Shown piece by piece: positions 37,875 through 47,169 of a stretch of DNA of 64,000 nt (positions are counted from its first letter, which is position 1; each line of letters starts with the position of its first letter). Source of the DNA: Klebsiella variicola (GTDB lineage: Bacteria > Pseudomonadota > Gammaproteobacteria > Enterobacterales > Enterobacteriaceae); assembly GCF_000828055.2 (NCBI RefSeq), contig NZ_CP010523.2:2480001-2544000 (forward strand), read 5' to 3'. A program made the position numbers and the translations under genes. The notes beneath the pieces were generated by a model. It saw nothing but the letters and a program-made list of their open reading frames with translations, was not told the origin of the DNA and did no database searches.

Positions 37875-37888
37875 TTGATTTGACGCAA
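37875..37888 (+). promoter_or_regulatory. candidate FNR site of the fdnG promoter
   Basis: TTGATTTGACGCAA resembles the FNR consensus TTGAT-4nt-ATCAA, with a good left and a weaker right half. It is about 80 bp upstream of the fdnG ATG. E. coli fdnG is FNR- and NarL-dependent; I could not assign NarL heptamers reliably here. Confidence 0.5.
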
Positions 37889-37955
37889 ATAAAACAAAGG
37901 TATTGCTGTTAGTTTCCTCCGCGCGATGAATCAACATCCTGCATGGAGGAATGCA

Positions 37956-40900
37956 ATGGACGTCAGCCGCAGAAAGTTCTTTAAGATCTGCGCAGGCGGT
38001 ATGGCCGGAACCACAGCCGCCGCCCTGGGCTTTGCCCCTAAAATGGCGCTGGCTCAGGCACGCAATTTCAAATTGCTGCGTGCGAAAGAGATCCGCAACA
38101 CCTGCACTTACTGCTCCGTGGGCTGCGGGCTATTAATGTATAGCCTCGGCGACGGCGCGAAAAACGCCAAAGAAGCGATTTACCATATTGAAGGGGACCC
38201 GGACCATCCGGTGAGCCGCGGCGCGCTGTGCCCGAAAGGCGCAGGCCTGCTGGACTATGTCCACAGTGAAAACCGCCTGCGTTATCCGCAATACCGCGCC
38301 CCGGGCTCGGATAAATGGCAGCGCATCTCCTGGGATGACGCTTTTAACCGCATCGCCAGACTGATGAAAGCCGACCGCGACGCCAACTTTATTGAAAAGA
38401 ACGAGCAGGGCGTGACGGTTAACCGCTGGCTTTCCACCGGCATGCTGTGCGCCTCGGCGGCAAGCAATGAGACTGGCATGCTGACGCAAAAATTTGTGCG
38501 TTCGCTCGGCATGCTGGCGGTAGACAACCAGGCACGCGTCTGACACGGACCAACGGTAGCAAGTCTTGCTCCAACATTTGGTCGCGGTGCGATGACCAAC
38601 CACTGGGTTGATATCAAAAACGCTAACGTCGTGGTGGTGATGGGCGGCAACGCCGCCGAAGCGCATCCGGTGGGATTCCGCTGGGCGATGGAAGCGAAAA
38701 ACAATAACGATGCCACGCTTATCGTCGTCGACCCGCGCTTTACGCGTACCGCGTCGGTGGCCGATATCTATGCGCCGATTCGTTCCGGTACCGACATTAC
38801 CTTCCTGTCGGGCGTGCTGCTGTACCTGATCGAAAATAATAAGATCAATGCCGAGTACGTGAAGCATTACACCAATGCCAGCCTGCTGGTACGGGATGAT
38901 TTTGCCTTCGAAGAGGGCCTGTTCAGCGGCTACGATGCGGAAAAACGCCAGTACGATAAATCGTCCTGGAACTACCAGTTCGATGAAAACGGCTACGCCA
39001 AACGCGATGAAACGCTCACCCACCCGCGCTGCGTGTGGAATCTGCTGAAGCAGCACGTTTCCCGCTACACGCCGGAAGTGGTGGAGAATATCTGCGGTAC
39101 GCCGAAAGCGGACTTCCTCAAAGTGTGCGAGGTGCTGGCTTCAACCAGCGTCGCGGATCGCACCACCACCTTCCTGTATGCCCTGGGCTGGACGCAGCAC
39201 ACCGTCGGCGCGCAGAACATCCGCACCATGGCGATGATCCAGCTGCTGCTCGGCAACATGGGCATGGCTGGCGGCGGCGTCAACGCGCTGCGCGGACACT
39301 CCAATATTCAGGGGCTGACCGATTTGGGTCTGTTGTCGACCAGTCTGCCGGGTTATTTGACGCTGCCGTCCGATAAACAGAGCGATCTGCAAAGTTATCT
39401 TAGCGCCAACACGCCGAAAGCGACGCTGGCCGACCAGGTGAACTACTGGAGCAACTATCCGAAATTCTTCGTTAGCCTGATGAAATCGTTCTACGGCGAT
39501 GCGGCGCAGAAAGAGAATGACTGGGGCTTCAACTGGTTGCCGAAATGGGATCAGGCTTACGACGTTATCAAGTATTTCAATATGATGGATAACGGCAACG
39601 TCACCGGCTATATCTGCCAGGGCTTCAACCCGGTTGCGTCCTTCCCGGACAAAAACAAAGTGGTCCGCAGTCTCAGTAAGCTGAAATATATGGTGGTTAT
39701 CGATCCGCTGGTGACCGAGACCTCGACCTTCTGGCAGAACCACGGCGAGTCTAATGATGTCGATCCGGCCGCGATTCAGACCGAAGTCTTCCGCCTGCCG
39801 TCGACCTGCTTTGCCGAAGAAGATTGCTCGATCGCCAACTCCGGTCGCTGGCTGCAGTGGCACTGGAAAGGCCAGGACGCACCGGGGGAAGCGCGCAACG
39901 ATGGCGAAATCCTGGCTGGGATCTATCATCGTCTGCGCGAGCTGTACCGTCGCGAAGGCGGGAAGGGCGCGGAACCGCTGCTGAAAATGAGCTGGAGCTA
40001 TAAGCAGCCAGATCACCCGGAATCGGCAGAAGTGGCTAAAGAGAACAACGGCTACGCGCTGGCGGATCTCTACGATCAAAATGGCGCTCTGCTGGCGAAA
40101 AAAGGCCAACTGCTCAATAGCTTCGCGCTGCTGCGCGATGACGGCAGCACCGCGTCGTCGTGCTGGATCTATACCGGCAGCTGGACCGAGCAGGGTAACC
40201 AGATGGCGAATCGTGATAACGCCGATCCTTCGGGCCTGGGCAATACGCTGGGATGGGCCTGGGCGTGGCCGCTCAATCGTCGGGTGCTGTATAACCGCGC
40301 TTCGGCTGATATTAACGGCAAGCCGTGGGATGCGAAGCGGATGCTGATCCAGTGGAACGGCAGCAAGTGGGTCGGAAATGATATTCCGGACTTCAATACT
40401 GCGCCGCCGGGGAGCAACACCGGGCCGTTTATCATGCAGCAGGAGGGACTTGGCCGCCTGTTTGCGCTCGATAAACTGGCGGAAGGGCCGTTCCCGGAGC
40501 ACTACGAGCCGATGGAAACCCCGCTTGGCACCAACCCGCTGCACCCGAAGGTGGTCTCCAGCCCGGTGGTGCGTCTGTATGAAGAGGACGCCATCCGCCT
40601 GGGTAAGAAGGATAAGTTCCCGTATGTCGGCACCACCTATCGTCTGACCGAGCATTTCCACACCTGGACCAAGCATGCGCTGCTCAATTCCATCGCGCAG
40701 CCGGAACAGTTTGTCGAAATCAGCGAAGGGCTGGCGAAAAGCAAAGGTATCGCCAACGGCGACTGGGTGAAAGTCAGCAGCAAACGCGGGTTTATTCGCG
40801 CGGTTGCCGTGGTGACCCGCCGACTGCGCACGTTGAACGTCAACGGCCAGCAGGTCGAAACCGTTGGGATCCCGCTGCACTGGGGCTTTGAAGGCGTGGC

Positions 40901-41003
40901 CCGTAAAGGCTATATCGCCAACACCCTGACGCCTAACGTCGGCGATTCCAACTCGCAAACGCCGGAGTATAAGGCGTTTCTGGTCAACATCGAGAAAGCG
41001 TAA
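37956..41003 (+). CDS. fdnG: formate dehydrogenase-N, alpha subunit (selenocysteine-containing)
   Basis: A 1015-residue molybdopterin oxidoreductase, exactly the E. coli length when the in-frame TGA at 38541-38543 (codon 196) is read as selenocysteine. The twin-arginine signal SRRKFFK is at residues 4-10; [4Fe-4S] ligands are Cys50, Cys53, Cys57, Cys92. The Sec follows VDNQARV and precedes [16 protein letters not shown], as in FdnG. It oxidises formate in the periplasm during nitrate respiration. Sequence is continuous on both sides of the TGA, so it is not a broken gene. Confidence 0.96.
38555..38572 (+). promoter_or_regulatory. SECIS hairpin of fdnG
   Basis: Starting 11 nt after the UGA: GG, bulged T, AGCAA, loop GTC, TTGCT, CC. 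This has the bulged U and small apical loop that SelB recognises in bacterial formate dehydrogenase mRNAs. Confidence 0.85.
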
Positions 41004-41014
41004 GGAGCGATTCA

Positions 41015-41899
41015 ATGGCGATGGAAACACAAGACATTATTAAACGCTCCGCGACCAACCCGATAACTCCCGCGCCACGCGCGCGGGACTATAAGGCGGA
41101 AGTCGCCAAGCTTATCGATGTCTCTTCCTGCGTGGGCTGTAAAGCCTGCCAGGTGGCCTGTTCCGAGTGGAATGACATTCGCGATGAAGTGGGGCACTGC
41201 GTCGGCGTGTATGACAACCCAGCGGATCTCAGCGCCAAGTCCTGGACGGTAATGCGCTTTAGCGAGACTGAACAGAACGGCAAGCTGGAGTGGCTTATCC
41301 GCAAGGATGGCTGTATGCACTGTGAAGAGCCGGGCTGCCTGAAAGCCTGCCCCTCCGCCGGGGCGATTATTCAGTACGCCAACGGCATCGTCGATTTCCA
41401 GCAGGAAAACTGCATCGGCTGCGGCTACTGCATTGCCGGGTGTCCGTTTAACGTCCCGCGCCTCAATAAAGAGGATAACCGGGTCTATAAATGCACGCTG
41501 TGTGTGGATCGGGTCAGCGTCGGTCAGGAGCCGGCCTGCGTGAAAACCTGTCCGACCGGCGCGATCCACTTCGGTACGAAGAAAGAGATGCTGGAAGTGG
41601 CCGAGGAGCGGGTGGCTAAGCTGAAAAAACGCGGTTATGCCAACGCCGGGATTTACAACCCGCAGGGCGTCGGCGGCACCCACGTGATGTACGTTCTGCA
41701 TCATGCCGACCAGCCGGAGCTATATCACAAGCTGCCGAAGGAACCGCAGATCGATACCAGTATCAGTCTGTGGAAGGGGGCGCTGAAACCGCTGGCGGCG
41801 GCGGGCTTTATCGCTACCTTCGCCGGGCTTATCTACCACTACATCGGTATCGGGCCGAACAAGGAAATTGATGACGACGAGGAGAAGCATGATGAGTAA
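41015..41899 (+). CDS. fdnH: formate dehydrogenase-N, iron-sulfur beta subunit
   Basis: A 294-residue subunit with four ferredoxin-type cluster motifs ([41 protein letters not shown]...CVKTC). One C-terminal TM helix ([21 protein letters not shown], about residues 257-277) anchors it to the periplasmic face. It relays electrons from FdnG to the heme subunit. The end overlaps fdnI by 8 nt. Confidence 0.95.
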   Translation: MAMETQDIIKRSATNPITPAPRARDYKAEVAKLIDVSSCVGCKACQVACSEWNDIRDEVGHCVGVYDNPADLSAKSWTVMRFSETEQNGKLEWLIRKDGCMHCEEPGCLKACPSAGAIIQYANGIVDFQQENCIGCGYCIAGCPFNVPRLNKEDNRVYKCTLCVDRVSVGQEPACVKTCPTGAIHFGTKKEMLEVAEERVAKLKKRGYANAGIYNPQGVGGTHVMYVLHHADQPELYHKLPKEPQIDTSISLWKGALKPLAAAGFIATFAGLIYHYIGIGPNKEIDDDEEKHDE

Positions 41900-42548
41900 A
41901 TCGAAGATGATTGTGCGCACGACGTTTATCGATCGCGCCTGTCACTGGACGGTGGTTATCTGTTTCTTCCTCGTGGCGCTGTCGGGGATTTCATTTTTTT
42001 TCCCGACGCTACAATGGTTGACGGAAACCTTCGGCACCCCGCAGATGGGGCGTATCCTGCACCCGTTCTTTGGGGTGCTGATTTTTGTCGCGCTGATGTT
42101 TATGTTTGTGCGTTTTGTCCACCACAATATCCCTGATAAACAGGATATCCCCTGGCTGAAAGGCATCGTGGAGGTGCTGAAAGGCAACGAACATAAGGTC
42201 GCGCGCGTCGGTAAATATAACGCCGGGCAGAAGATGATGTTCTGGACCATTATGAGCATGATTTTCGTGCTGTTGGTGACCGGGGTGATTATCTGGCGGC
42301 CGTATTTCGCGGCATATTTCCCGATTCAGGTGATTCGCTATAGCCTGCTGATTCATGCGACGTCGGCGATTATCCTGATCCACGCGATCCTCATCCATAT
42401 GTATATGGCATTTTGGGTCAAAGGGTCGATTAATGGGATGATTGAGGGTAAGGTCAGTCGCCGCTGGGCGAAGAAACATCACCCGCGCTGGTATCGCGAT
42501 GTCGAACGCCTGGAGGCGATCAAAGAGAGTCGCGAAGGGATGAAGTAA
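41892..42548 (+). CDS. fdnI: formate dehydrogenase-N, cytochrome b556 gamma subunit
   Basis: A 218-residue, four-TM cytochrome b ([32 protein letters not shown]...). Heme-ligand histidines lie in [15 protein letters not shown] and the [24 protein letters not shown] helix. It donates electrons to menaquinone. I chose 41892 over upstream in-frame ATGs because E. coli FdnI starts at the same residue and GGAGAAG precedes it. Confidence 0.95.
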   Translation: MSKSKMIVRTTFIDRACHWTVVICFFLVALSGISFFFPTLQWLTETFGTPQMGRILHPFFGVLIFVALMFMFVRFVHHNIPDKQDIPWLKGIVEVLKGNEHKVARVGKYNAGQKMMFWTIMSMIFVLLVTGVIIWRPYFAAYFPIQVIRYSLLIHATSAIILIHAILIHMYMAFWVKGSINGMIEGKVSRRWAKKHHPRWYRDVERLEAIKESREGMK

Positions 42549-42563
42549 GCCTTCACGGCGCAA

Positions 42564-42592
42564 AACCCGCTCCGGAGATGTCGGAGCGGGTT
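42564..42592 (+). terminator. fdnGHI terminator hairpin
   Basis: Perfect 11-bp arms AACCCGCTCCG/CGGAGCGGGTT with loop GAGATGT just after fdnI. The T-tract is short (TT then CCC), so efficiency is uncertain. Confidence 0.65.
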
Positions 42593-42600
42593 CCCGGCAG

Positions 42601-42927
42601 TCAGCAGTTCGTGATAAGTGTATCGATTGAATCGATAACGCCCTGGCGCGCATGACTCAGATTGCAGACGAAATCCTGTGGCTGGATCCGTTTATTATTT
42701 AAGTTACTGATCATTGGCGTACAAAGTAAAAAGCTGTCAAATTCTATATTTATCCTTGGTACGACATGCTGATGCCAGCGTGGTAACTGTTGTGTTCGCA
42801 TTAAAGGAATAATGACTCTCGTGGCCAGGTCTGCATAATAATCATTCTGCACGTTCATATAATACGGCAGGGTTTTATTTGTCTGAGCAGAACAATTTCG
42901 ATAAACATTGAATTGTTCAAGCATCAT
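42601..42927 (-). CDS. CcdB-like toxin with altered C-terminus
   Basis: A 108-residue protein: FNVYRN, LPYYMNVQNDYYADLATRVIIPLMR, then a short C-terminal helix ending VIDSIDTLITNC. The VQ-D.....TR-VIPL core and the AID-L end are the CcdB (DNA-gyrase poison) fold. F-plasmid CcdB ends W-G-I and Vibrio CcdB ends I-T-G-I, residues needed for gyrase binding; here the end is I-T-N-C, so toxicity may be reduced or target altered. It overlaps the antitoxin stop (ATGA at 42927-42924). The region is clearly AT-rich compared with its neighbours. Confidence 0.72.
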   Translation of the reverse strand: MMLEQFNVYRNCSAQTNKTLPYYMNVQNDYYADLATRVIIPLMRTQQLPRWHQHVVPRINIEFDSFLLCTPMISNLNNKRIQPQDFVCNLSHARQGVIDSIDTLITNC

Positions 42928-43109
42928 AGTACCCTGAAAAATTCATCATCAGTAAGAGTGCCTCCTTTTGCAATAAATTCATTCATTGCGGCAATGAATT
43001 CCTTGTGCTGTCGCTGTTTATCTGCTTCTCGTAAATCCTTACCTGGCTGTGCTGACGCCTTCTGGACGGGTACGTCAGTGGGTCTTTTACGTAGCGTATT
43101 ACTTTTCAT
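42924..43109 (-). CDS. CcdA-like antitoxin
   Basis: A 61-residue protein. The C-terminal half (RQHKEFIAAMNEFIAKGGTL followed by TDDEF) matches the toxin-binding tail of CcdA antitoxins. The N-terminal part (KSNTLRKRPTDVPVQKASAQ) is basic and lacks the beta-strand/two-helix ribbon-helix-helix DNA-binding fold of normal CcdA, so autoregulation may be absent or different. Start 43109 chosen for AAGGAG six nt upstream; a GTG at 43154 and ATG at 43112 are alternatives. Its stop is coupled to the toxin start. Confidence 0.62.
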   Translation of the reverse strand: MKSNTLRKRPTDVPVQKASAQPGKDLREADKQRQHKEFIAAMNEFIAKGGTLTDDEFFRVL

Positions 43110-43255
43110 CATAGGCTCCTTGCGGTTGGTTCTGTTATTATTCACTTTACTCACTAAAAAATAAATCCCAGCAGCAACTTTAATATTTATTTTGCGAGGC
43201 CGCTTCCAGAGGAAAGTAACCGCATGAAATACTCATGGTTATTGTAATAAACCCG

Positions 43256-43275
43256 GCGCTGGTATTAACCAGCGC
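43256..43275 (-). terminator. intrinsic terminator of ppk2
   Basis: GCGCTGGT, loop, ACCAGCGC: a perfect 8-bp stem with a 4-nt loop, followed on the minus strand by CGGGTTTATTA. It is 12 bp after the PPK2 stop. Confidence 0.65.
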
Positions 43276-43287
43276 GGCGGGGAATAA

Positions 43288-44106
43288 TCAGAACTTCTCG
43301 GGAATAAAGCGGAAGGGGAAATTGGTTTGTTTCATTTTGCCAATTTTGCGCTTCGGCAGCGTCACATGCTCCACCGGTAAAGCTTCATAGGGGATCTGCG
43401 ACAGCAGATGGGTGATGATATTCAGGCGTACGCGCTTTTTATCCTCCGAGCGGGCGACGAACCACGGCGCCCAGGCGGTATCGGTGGCGGCGAACATGGC
43501 GTCGCGGGCGGCGGTATATTCATCCCAGCGGTTGAAAGACTTAATGTCCATCGGCGAGAGCTTCCAGATTTTACGACCATCGTCGATGCGATCCCGCAGG
43601 CGGCGCTCCTGCTCCTGCGGTGAGACCTCCAGCCAGTACTTGAGCAGAATTATGCCCGATTCGACCATGCCGCGCTCCACCATCGGCGCACCGTCGAGAA
43701 ACTTCTGCACCTCCTCCGGCGTACAAAAGCCCATCACCCGTTCGACGCCGGCGCGGTTGTACCAGCTGCGATCGAAAATCACAATCTCGCCAGCCGCCGG
43801 AAGGTGCTTGATATAGCGCTGGAAATAGAGCTGGCTTTTCTCACGCTCGGTGGGTGAGGGCAAGGCGACGACCCGGAAGATACGCGGGCTGACGCGCTCG
43901 GTGATCGCCTTAATGGTGCCGCCTTTGCCGGCGCCGTCCCGGCCTTCAAAGACGATGCACACCTTCAGCCCTTTATGCACCACCCAGCGCTGCAGTTTCA
44001 CCAGCTCAACATGGAGTTTGCGCAACGCCTTCTCATACGCTTTATTGTCGAGCGGGGCGGTCTTCACCGCCGCGTCGACCGGATTACCGTTTTTCTTATT
44101 ACCCAT
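43288..44106 (-). CDS. polyphosphate kinase 2 family protein
   Basis: A 272-residue single-domain PPK2. Walker A FEGRDGAGKGGTIKAITE, Walker B region IVIFDRSWYNRAGVERVMGF, and the lid/R-rich block RRLRDRIDDGRKIWKLSPMD are all present. It transfers phosphate between polyphosphate and nucleotides, usually making GTP or ATP. I chose ATG 44106 (GGAG upstream at good spacing); 44112 is possible. Upstream in-frame sequence to 44244 overlaps the VOC gene and is spurious. Confidence 0.9.
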   Translation of the reverse strand: MGNKKNGNPVDAAVKTAPLDNKAYEKALRKLHVELVKLQRWVVHKGLKVCIVFEGRDGAGKGGTIKAITERVSPRIFRVVALPSPTEREKSQLYFQRYIKHLPAAGEIVIFDRSWYNRAGVERVMGFCTPEEVQKFLDGAPMVERGMVESGIILLKYWLEVSPQEQERRLRDRIDDGRKIWKLSPMDIKSFNRWDEYTAARDAMFAATDTAWAPWFVARSEDKKRVRLNIITHLLSQIPYEALPVEHVTLPKRKIGKMKQTNFPFRFIPEKF

Positions 44107-44192
44107 CGCCATGCTCCGTGTTGCCGAGGTATCCCTTTGAAGTGTAATCCTTCGCCGGCGAGGCGGTGGAAAATATTCGCGGAGGGGACGGG

Positions 44193-44630
44193 CTAGCTGG
44201 CGTTCCCCGCCGCAATGACTTCCAGCCCTACCCGCTGCCCCCATGACAGCTCCAGGGTGTTACCGTCCGGGTCGGCAAAGAAGGCGAAGTATCCCACCGG
44301 ATCGCCCAGCTGTTCCGGTTCCCGCCGCAAAACGCCTTCCCGCCGCGCCTGAGCGACCTTCTCATCGATCTCCGCCTGGGTGGCGCAGGCAACGCCGAGA
44401 TGGCCGAACGGGCCCAGCGGCGTGTCGGCCGGATCGTCACTCTGCACCAGCACCAGAGCGAAGGGCCGGGTGCGATCGCTGAGCCACGCCACCTTACGCG
44501 CTGAGGGCAAGCCGGGCTCGCGCTGGTGAATGACGGTCATCGCAGTATAGCGGGTATAAAAATCAATGCTGCTGGCCAGACAGCGGACGGTAAAGGCGAC
44601 ATGGGTAAAACCGACATCAACAGTTTGCAT
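44193..44630 (-). CDS. VOC/glyoxalase-family protein
   Basis: A 145-residue single-chain protein of two beta-alpha-beta-beta-beta modules: GFTHVAFTVRCLASSIDFYTRYTAM, HLGVACATQAEIDEKVAQ and YFAFFADPDGNTLELSWG. Candidate metal residues are His10, His77 region and Glu of LELSW, as in glyoxalase I/extradiol folds. SD GGAGAATCATCG. No substrate can be inferred; neighbours (ppk2, araJ) do not help. Confidence 0.8.
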   Translation of the reverse strand: MQTVDVGFTHVAFTVRCLASSIDFYTRYTAMTVIHQREPGLPSARKVAWLSDRTRPFALVLVQSDDPADTPLGPFGHLGVACATQAEIDEKVAQARREGVLRREPEQLGDPVGYFAFFADPDGNTLELSWGQRVGLEVIAAGNAS

Positions 44631-44907
44631 CGATGATTCTCCAGAGGTGAATGATGGGAAGACTTTACAACCTCAAGTTAAGTTGAGATCAATTGGGCAT
44701 TTATCGCTTTGAGCCCACTGATTTTAATAGGGGAGGGTCATTGCTAAGCCACGCCGTCGCCGGCTCGATGATGGCCGGCCGGGCGGCGGCGAGCATGAAC
44801 GAATCAGGCCGTTGTATGGAGGAAACTGCCGTCGGGCGTTTTTAGCTGGTGTGTCGGGGCGGGATGGTCAATAATGCCGGCCGTCTCTCAATACCCCTAT
44901 AAGATGT

Positions 44908-46062
44908 ATGAAAAAAACGATTTTTTCACTGGCGCTGGGCACCTTCGGACTCGGCATGGCGGAATTTGGCATTATGGGCGTGCTGCCGGATATGGCGCAC
45001 GATGTCGGGATTTCGATCCCCGCCGCCGGCAATATGATTGCCTGGTATGCCTTCGGTGTGGTGATCGGCGCGCCGATCATGGCGCTGCTCTCCAGCCGGT
45101 TTTCGTTGAAATCGGTGATGCTGTTTCTCGCTGCCCTGTGTATTCTCGGCAATACCCTGTTTACCCTCTCCAGTAGCTACGCCATGCTGGCGCTTGGCCG
45201 CCTGGTTTCCGGTTTTCCTCACGGGGCGTTCTTTGGCGTCGGCGCGATTATCCTGTCGAAAATCGCGCCGCCGGGGAAGGTGACCGCCGCGGTGGCGGGG
45301 ATGATCGGCGGGATGACGGTGGCTAACCTGGTGGGGGTCCCCGGCGGCACCTGGCTTGGGCATCACTTCAGCTGGCGCTATACCTTTGCCCTTATCGCCG
45401 TGTTTAACGTCGCCGTGTTGATGACTATTTTCTGCTGGGTGCCCACCCTCTATGATCGCACCAGCACCCGGCTGCGCGAGCAGTTCCGTTTTCTGGCCTC
45501 CCCGGCGCCGTGGCTGATTTTTGCCGCCACCATGTTTGGCAATGCGGGTGTGTTTGCCTGGTTCAGCTATATTAAGCCCTTCATGCTCAATGTCTCCGGC
45601 TTTGCCGAAAGCAGGATGATGCTGATTATGATGCTGGCGGGGCTGGGAATGGTGGTCGGTAATCTGTTCAGCGGCAAAATTTCCGGACGCTTCAGCCCGC
45701 TGCGTATTGCGGCCATGACCGACGGGGTCATTGCCGTGACGCTACTGCTGATCTTTGCCTTCGGTGAGCATAAAGTCGCTTCGCTGACCCTGGCGTTTAT
45801 CTGCTGCGCGGGACTATTCGCCCTGTCGGCGCCGCTGCAGATCCTGCTGCTGCAGAACGCCAAAGGCGGCGAGATGCTGGGGGCGGCAGGAGGGCAGATT
45901 GCCTTCAACCTCGGCAGCGCCATCGGCGCCTTCTGCGGCGGGATGATGATTGCCCAGGGCTTTGGCTGGAACAGCGTGGCGCTTCCTGCCGCCACGCTGT
46001 CGTTTCTGGCGATGAGCGCCTTGCTCATCTATGGCTGCCATCAGCGCCGACAAGCTTGCTAA
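44908..46062 (+). CDS. araJ: MFS transporter AraJ
   Basis: A 384-residue, 12-TM transporter matching E. coli AraJ almost throughout (LALGTFGLGMAEFGIMGVLP, GRLVSGFPHGAFFGVGAI, FRFLASPAPWLIFAATMFGN). AraJ is arabinose-inducible in E. coli but its substrate is uncertain; sugar efflux is proposed. I saw no AraC half-sites upstream. The 277-bp region before it holds no other gene I can support. Confidence 0.9.
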   Translation: MKKTIFSLALGTFGLGMAEFGIMGVLPDMAHDVGISIPAAGNMIAWYAFGVVIGAPIMALLSSRFSLKSVMLFLAALCILGNTLFTLSSSYAMLALGRLVSGFPHGAFFGVGAIILSKIAPPGKVTAAVAGMIGGMTVANLVGVPGGTWLGHHFSWRYTFALIAVFNVAVLMTIFCWVPTLYDRTSTRLREQFRFLASPAPWLIFAATMFGNAGVFAWFSYIKPFMLNVSGFAESRMMLIMMLAGLGMVVGNLFSGKISGRFSPLRIAAMTDGVIAVTLLLIFAFGEHKVASLTLAFICCAGLFALSAPLQILLLQNAKGGEMLGAAGGQIAFNLGSAIGAFCGGMMIAQGFGWNSVALPAATLSFLAMSALLIYGCHQRRQAC

Positions 46063-46068
46063 CGACGC

Positions 46069-47160
46069 TTACTCACGCCAGGGTTCGCCAAGGGTCAGCA
46101 TCAGCCGGTTGGCCCAGGCGAAAAAGGCTGCCGACTGCAGCAGATCCAGCTGGGCCAGGGTATCTAAACCCTGCTCATCAAGCGCCGCCAGATGGCGGGC
46201 ATTCAGCCCGGGCGGCGTCACCGACAGCGCAGCGGCGGCGTCGATTTCCGCCTGCCAGCGCGGCGACTGGCCGTCACTCAAATTCTCCCCCGGCGTCACC
46301 GCCAGCAGCGTGTCGACAGCGGTCTCGTCCTTCGCCAGTTGCGCCGCTTTACGGGCATGCACCGAGGCGCAGTAGATACAGCCGTTGATTTTGCTGGTCA
46401 CCGTGGCGGCCAGTTCGCGTTCTGCGCGCGGCAATCCTCCGGGGGTATAGAAAATGCCTTTATCGGTCAGGGTCCGCTGCTCCAGCACCGGCTGGTTGCG
46501 CGCCAGCAGGCGAAAGTAGGGGGAGTCGCTATGGCCATATTTGGCCAGAATCGCCTGTTCTTCAGCGCTGAATTCCGCCAGCGGTTTATCGGCCAGCCAG
46601 GGTTCCCAGTGCAGCTCGTCGCGGGTGAAGCGAACCGGGGCCGCTTTGCCGCTCTGGGTGTGCGGTGTGGTATGCCAGTATCCGGCGACCAGCGGCGTAT
46701 CGGCGCTGACAATGGGCTTATGGTTCAGCGCCCGCAGGCCCAGCAGCAGTCGGCTCTGGAAGCTGACAAAGGCCACCAGTTGCGCCAGAGTGACGATGCC
46801 CCGCAGGCTCCAGCCCGCGCCGGTTAAGGTGTGCAGCGCGCCGGGGGTGGCTTCGACGGGGGTGAAGGTGAGCAGGCGGGCAAAGGCCAGCGCCGGGACC
46901 AGACGATCGGTGGTTGGATCGGCGAGCCCGAAACCGGCATAGTGCGCCGCCAGCGCGTCCGCCTGGTGCAGTTTCGCCACCTTCGCGGCCACCGCGAAGC
47001 GTTCATCAAGAGGAAAGTCAGCGTCCTGCTGGCGGAACAGCACTTCATAACTTCCCTGGGCGTGACGGGTGGCGGCATCGCGTACGGCGCGCGCCTGGTC
47101 GAGCGGGGAACCGGGGGCAATCTCCGCCAGTTCGGCCAGAATATCCTGACTCAGCGTCAT
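46069..47160 (-). CDS. carboxymuconolactone-decarboxylase/AhpD-fold protein (Avi_7170-like)
   Basis: A 363-residue protein with two AhpD-like domains. The C-terminal one has the peroxidase-like motif CIYCASVHARKAAQLAKDE (CxxC plus His), normally a redox-active site; the N-terminal half lacks the cysteines. It is last in the six-gene operon running from 53191. Such CMD proteins accompany LLM oxidoreductases and peptide-type ABC importers in several proteobacteria and may protect against peroxide leaking from the flavin enzyme (inference). AAGGAG precedes the ATG. Confidence 0.78.
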   Translation of the reverse strand: MTLSQDILAELAEIAPGSPLDQARAVRDAATRHAQGSYEVLFRQQDADFPLDERFAVAAKVAKLHQADALAAHYAGFGLADPTTDRLVPALAFARLLTFTPVEATPGALHTLTGAGWSLRGIVTLAQLVAFVSFQSRLLLGLRALNHKPIVSADTPLVAGYWHTTPHTQSGKAAPVRFTRDELHWEPWLADKPLAEFSAEEQAILAKYGHSDSPYFRLLARNQPVLEQRTLTDKGIFYTPGGLPRAERELAATVTSKINGCIYCASVHARKAAQLAKDETAVDTLLAVTPGENLSDGQSPRWQAEIDAAAALSVTPPGLNARHLAALDEQGLDTLAQLDLLQSAAFFAWANRLMLTLGEPWRE

Positions 47161-47169
47161 GGTGACTCC

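Noticed and set aside
38541-38543. Premature TGA splitting fdnG
   Set aside because: Conserved selenocysteine position with a SECIS hairpin directly after it; not a pseudogene.
39141-41030. A 629-codon open frame on the minus strand inside fdnG
   Set aside because: It is fully antisense to the well-supported fdnG and shows no recognisable domain; a product of GC-rich codon use.
42549-43287. Integron or IS element around the toxin-antitoxin pair
   Set aside because: The AT-rich island has no transposase, no inverted terminal repeats and no attC-like sequence that I could see.
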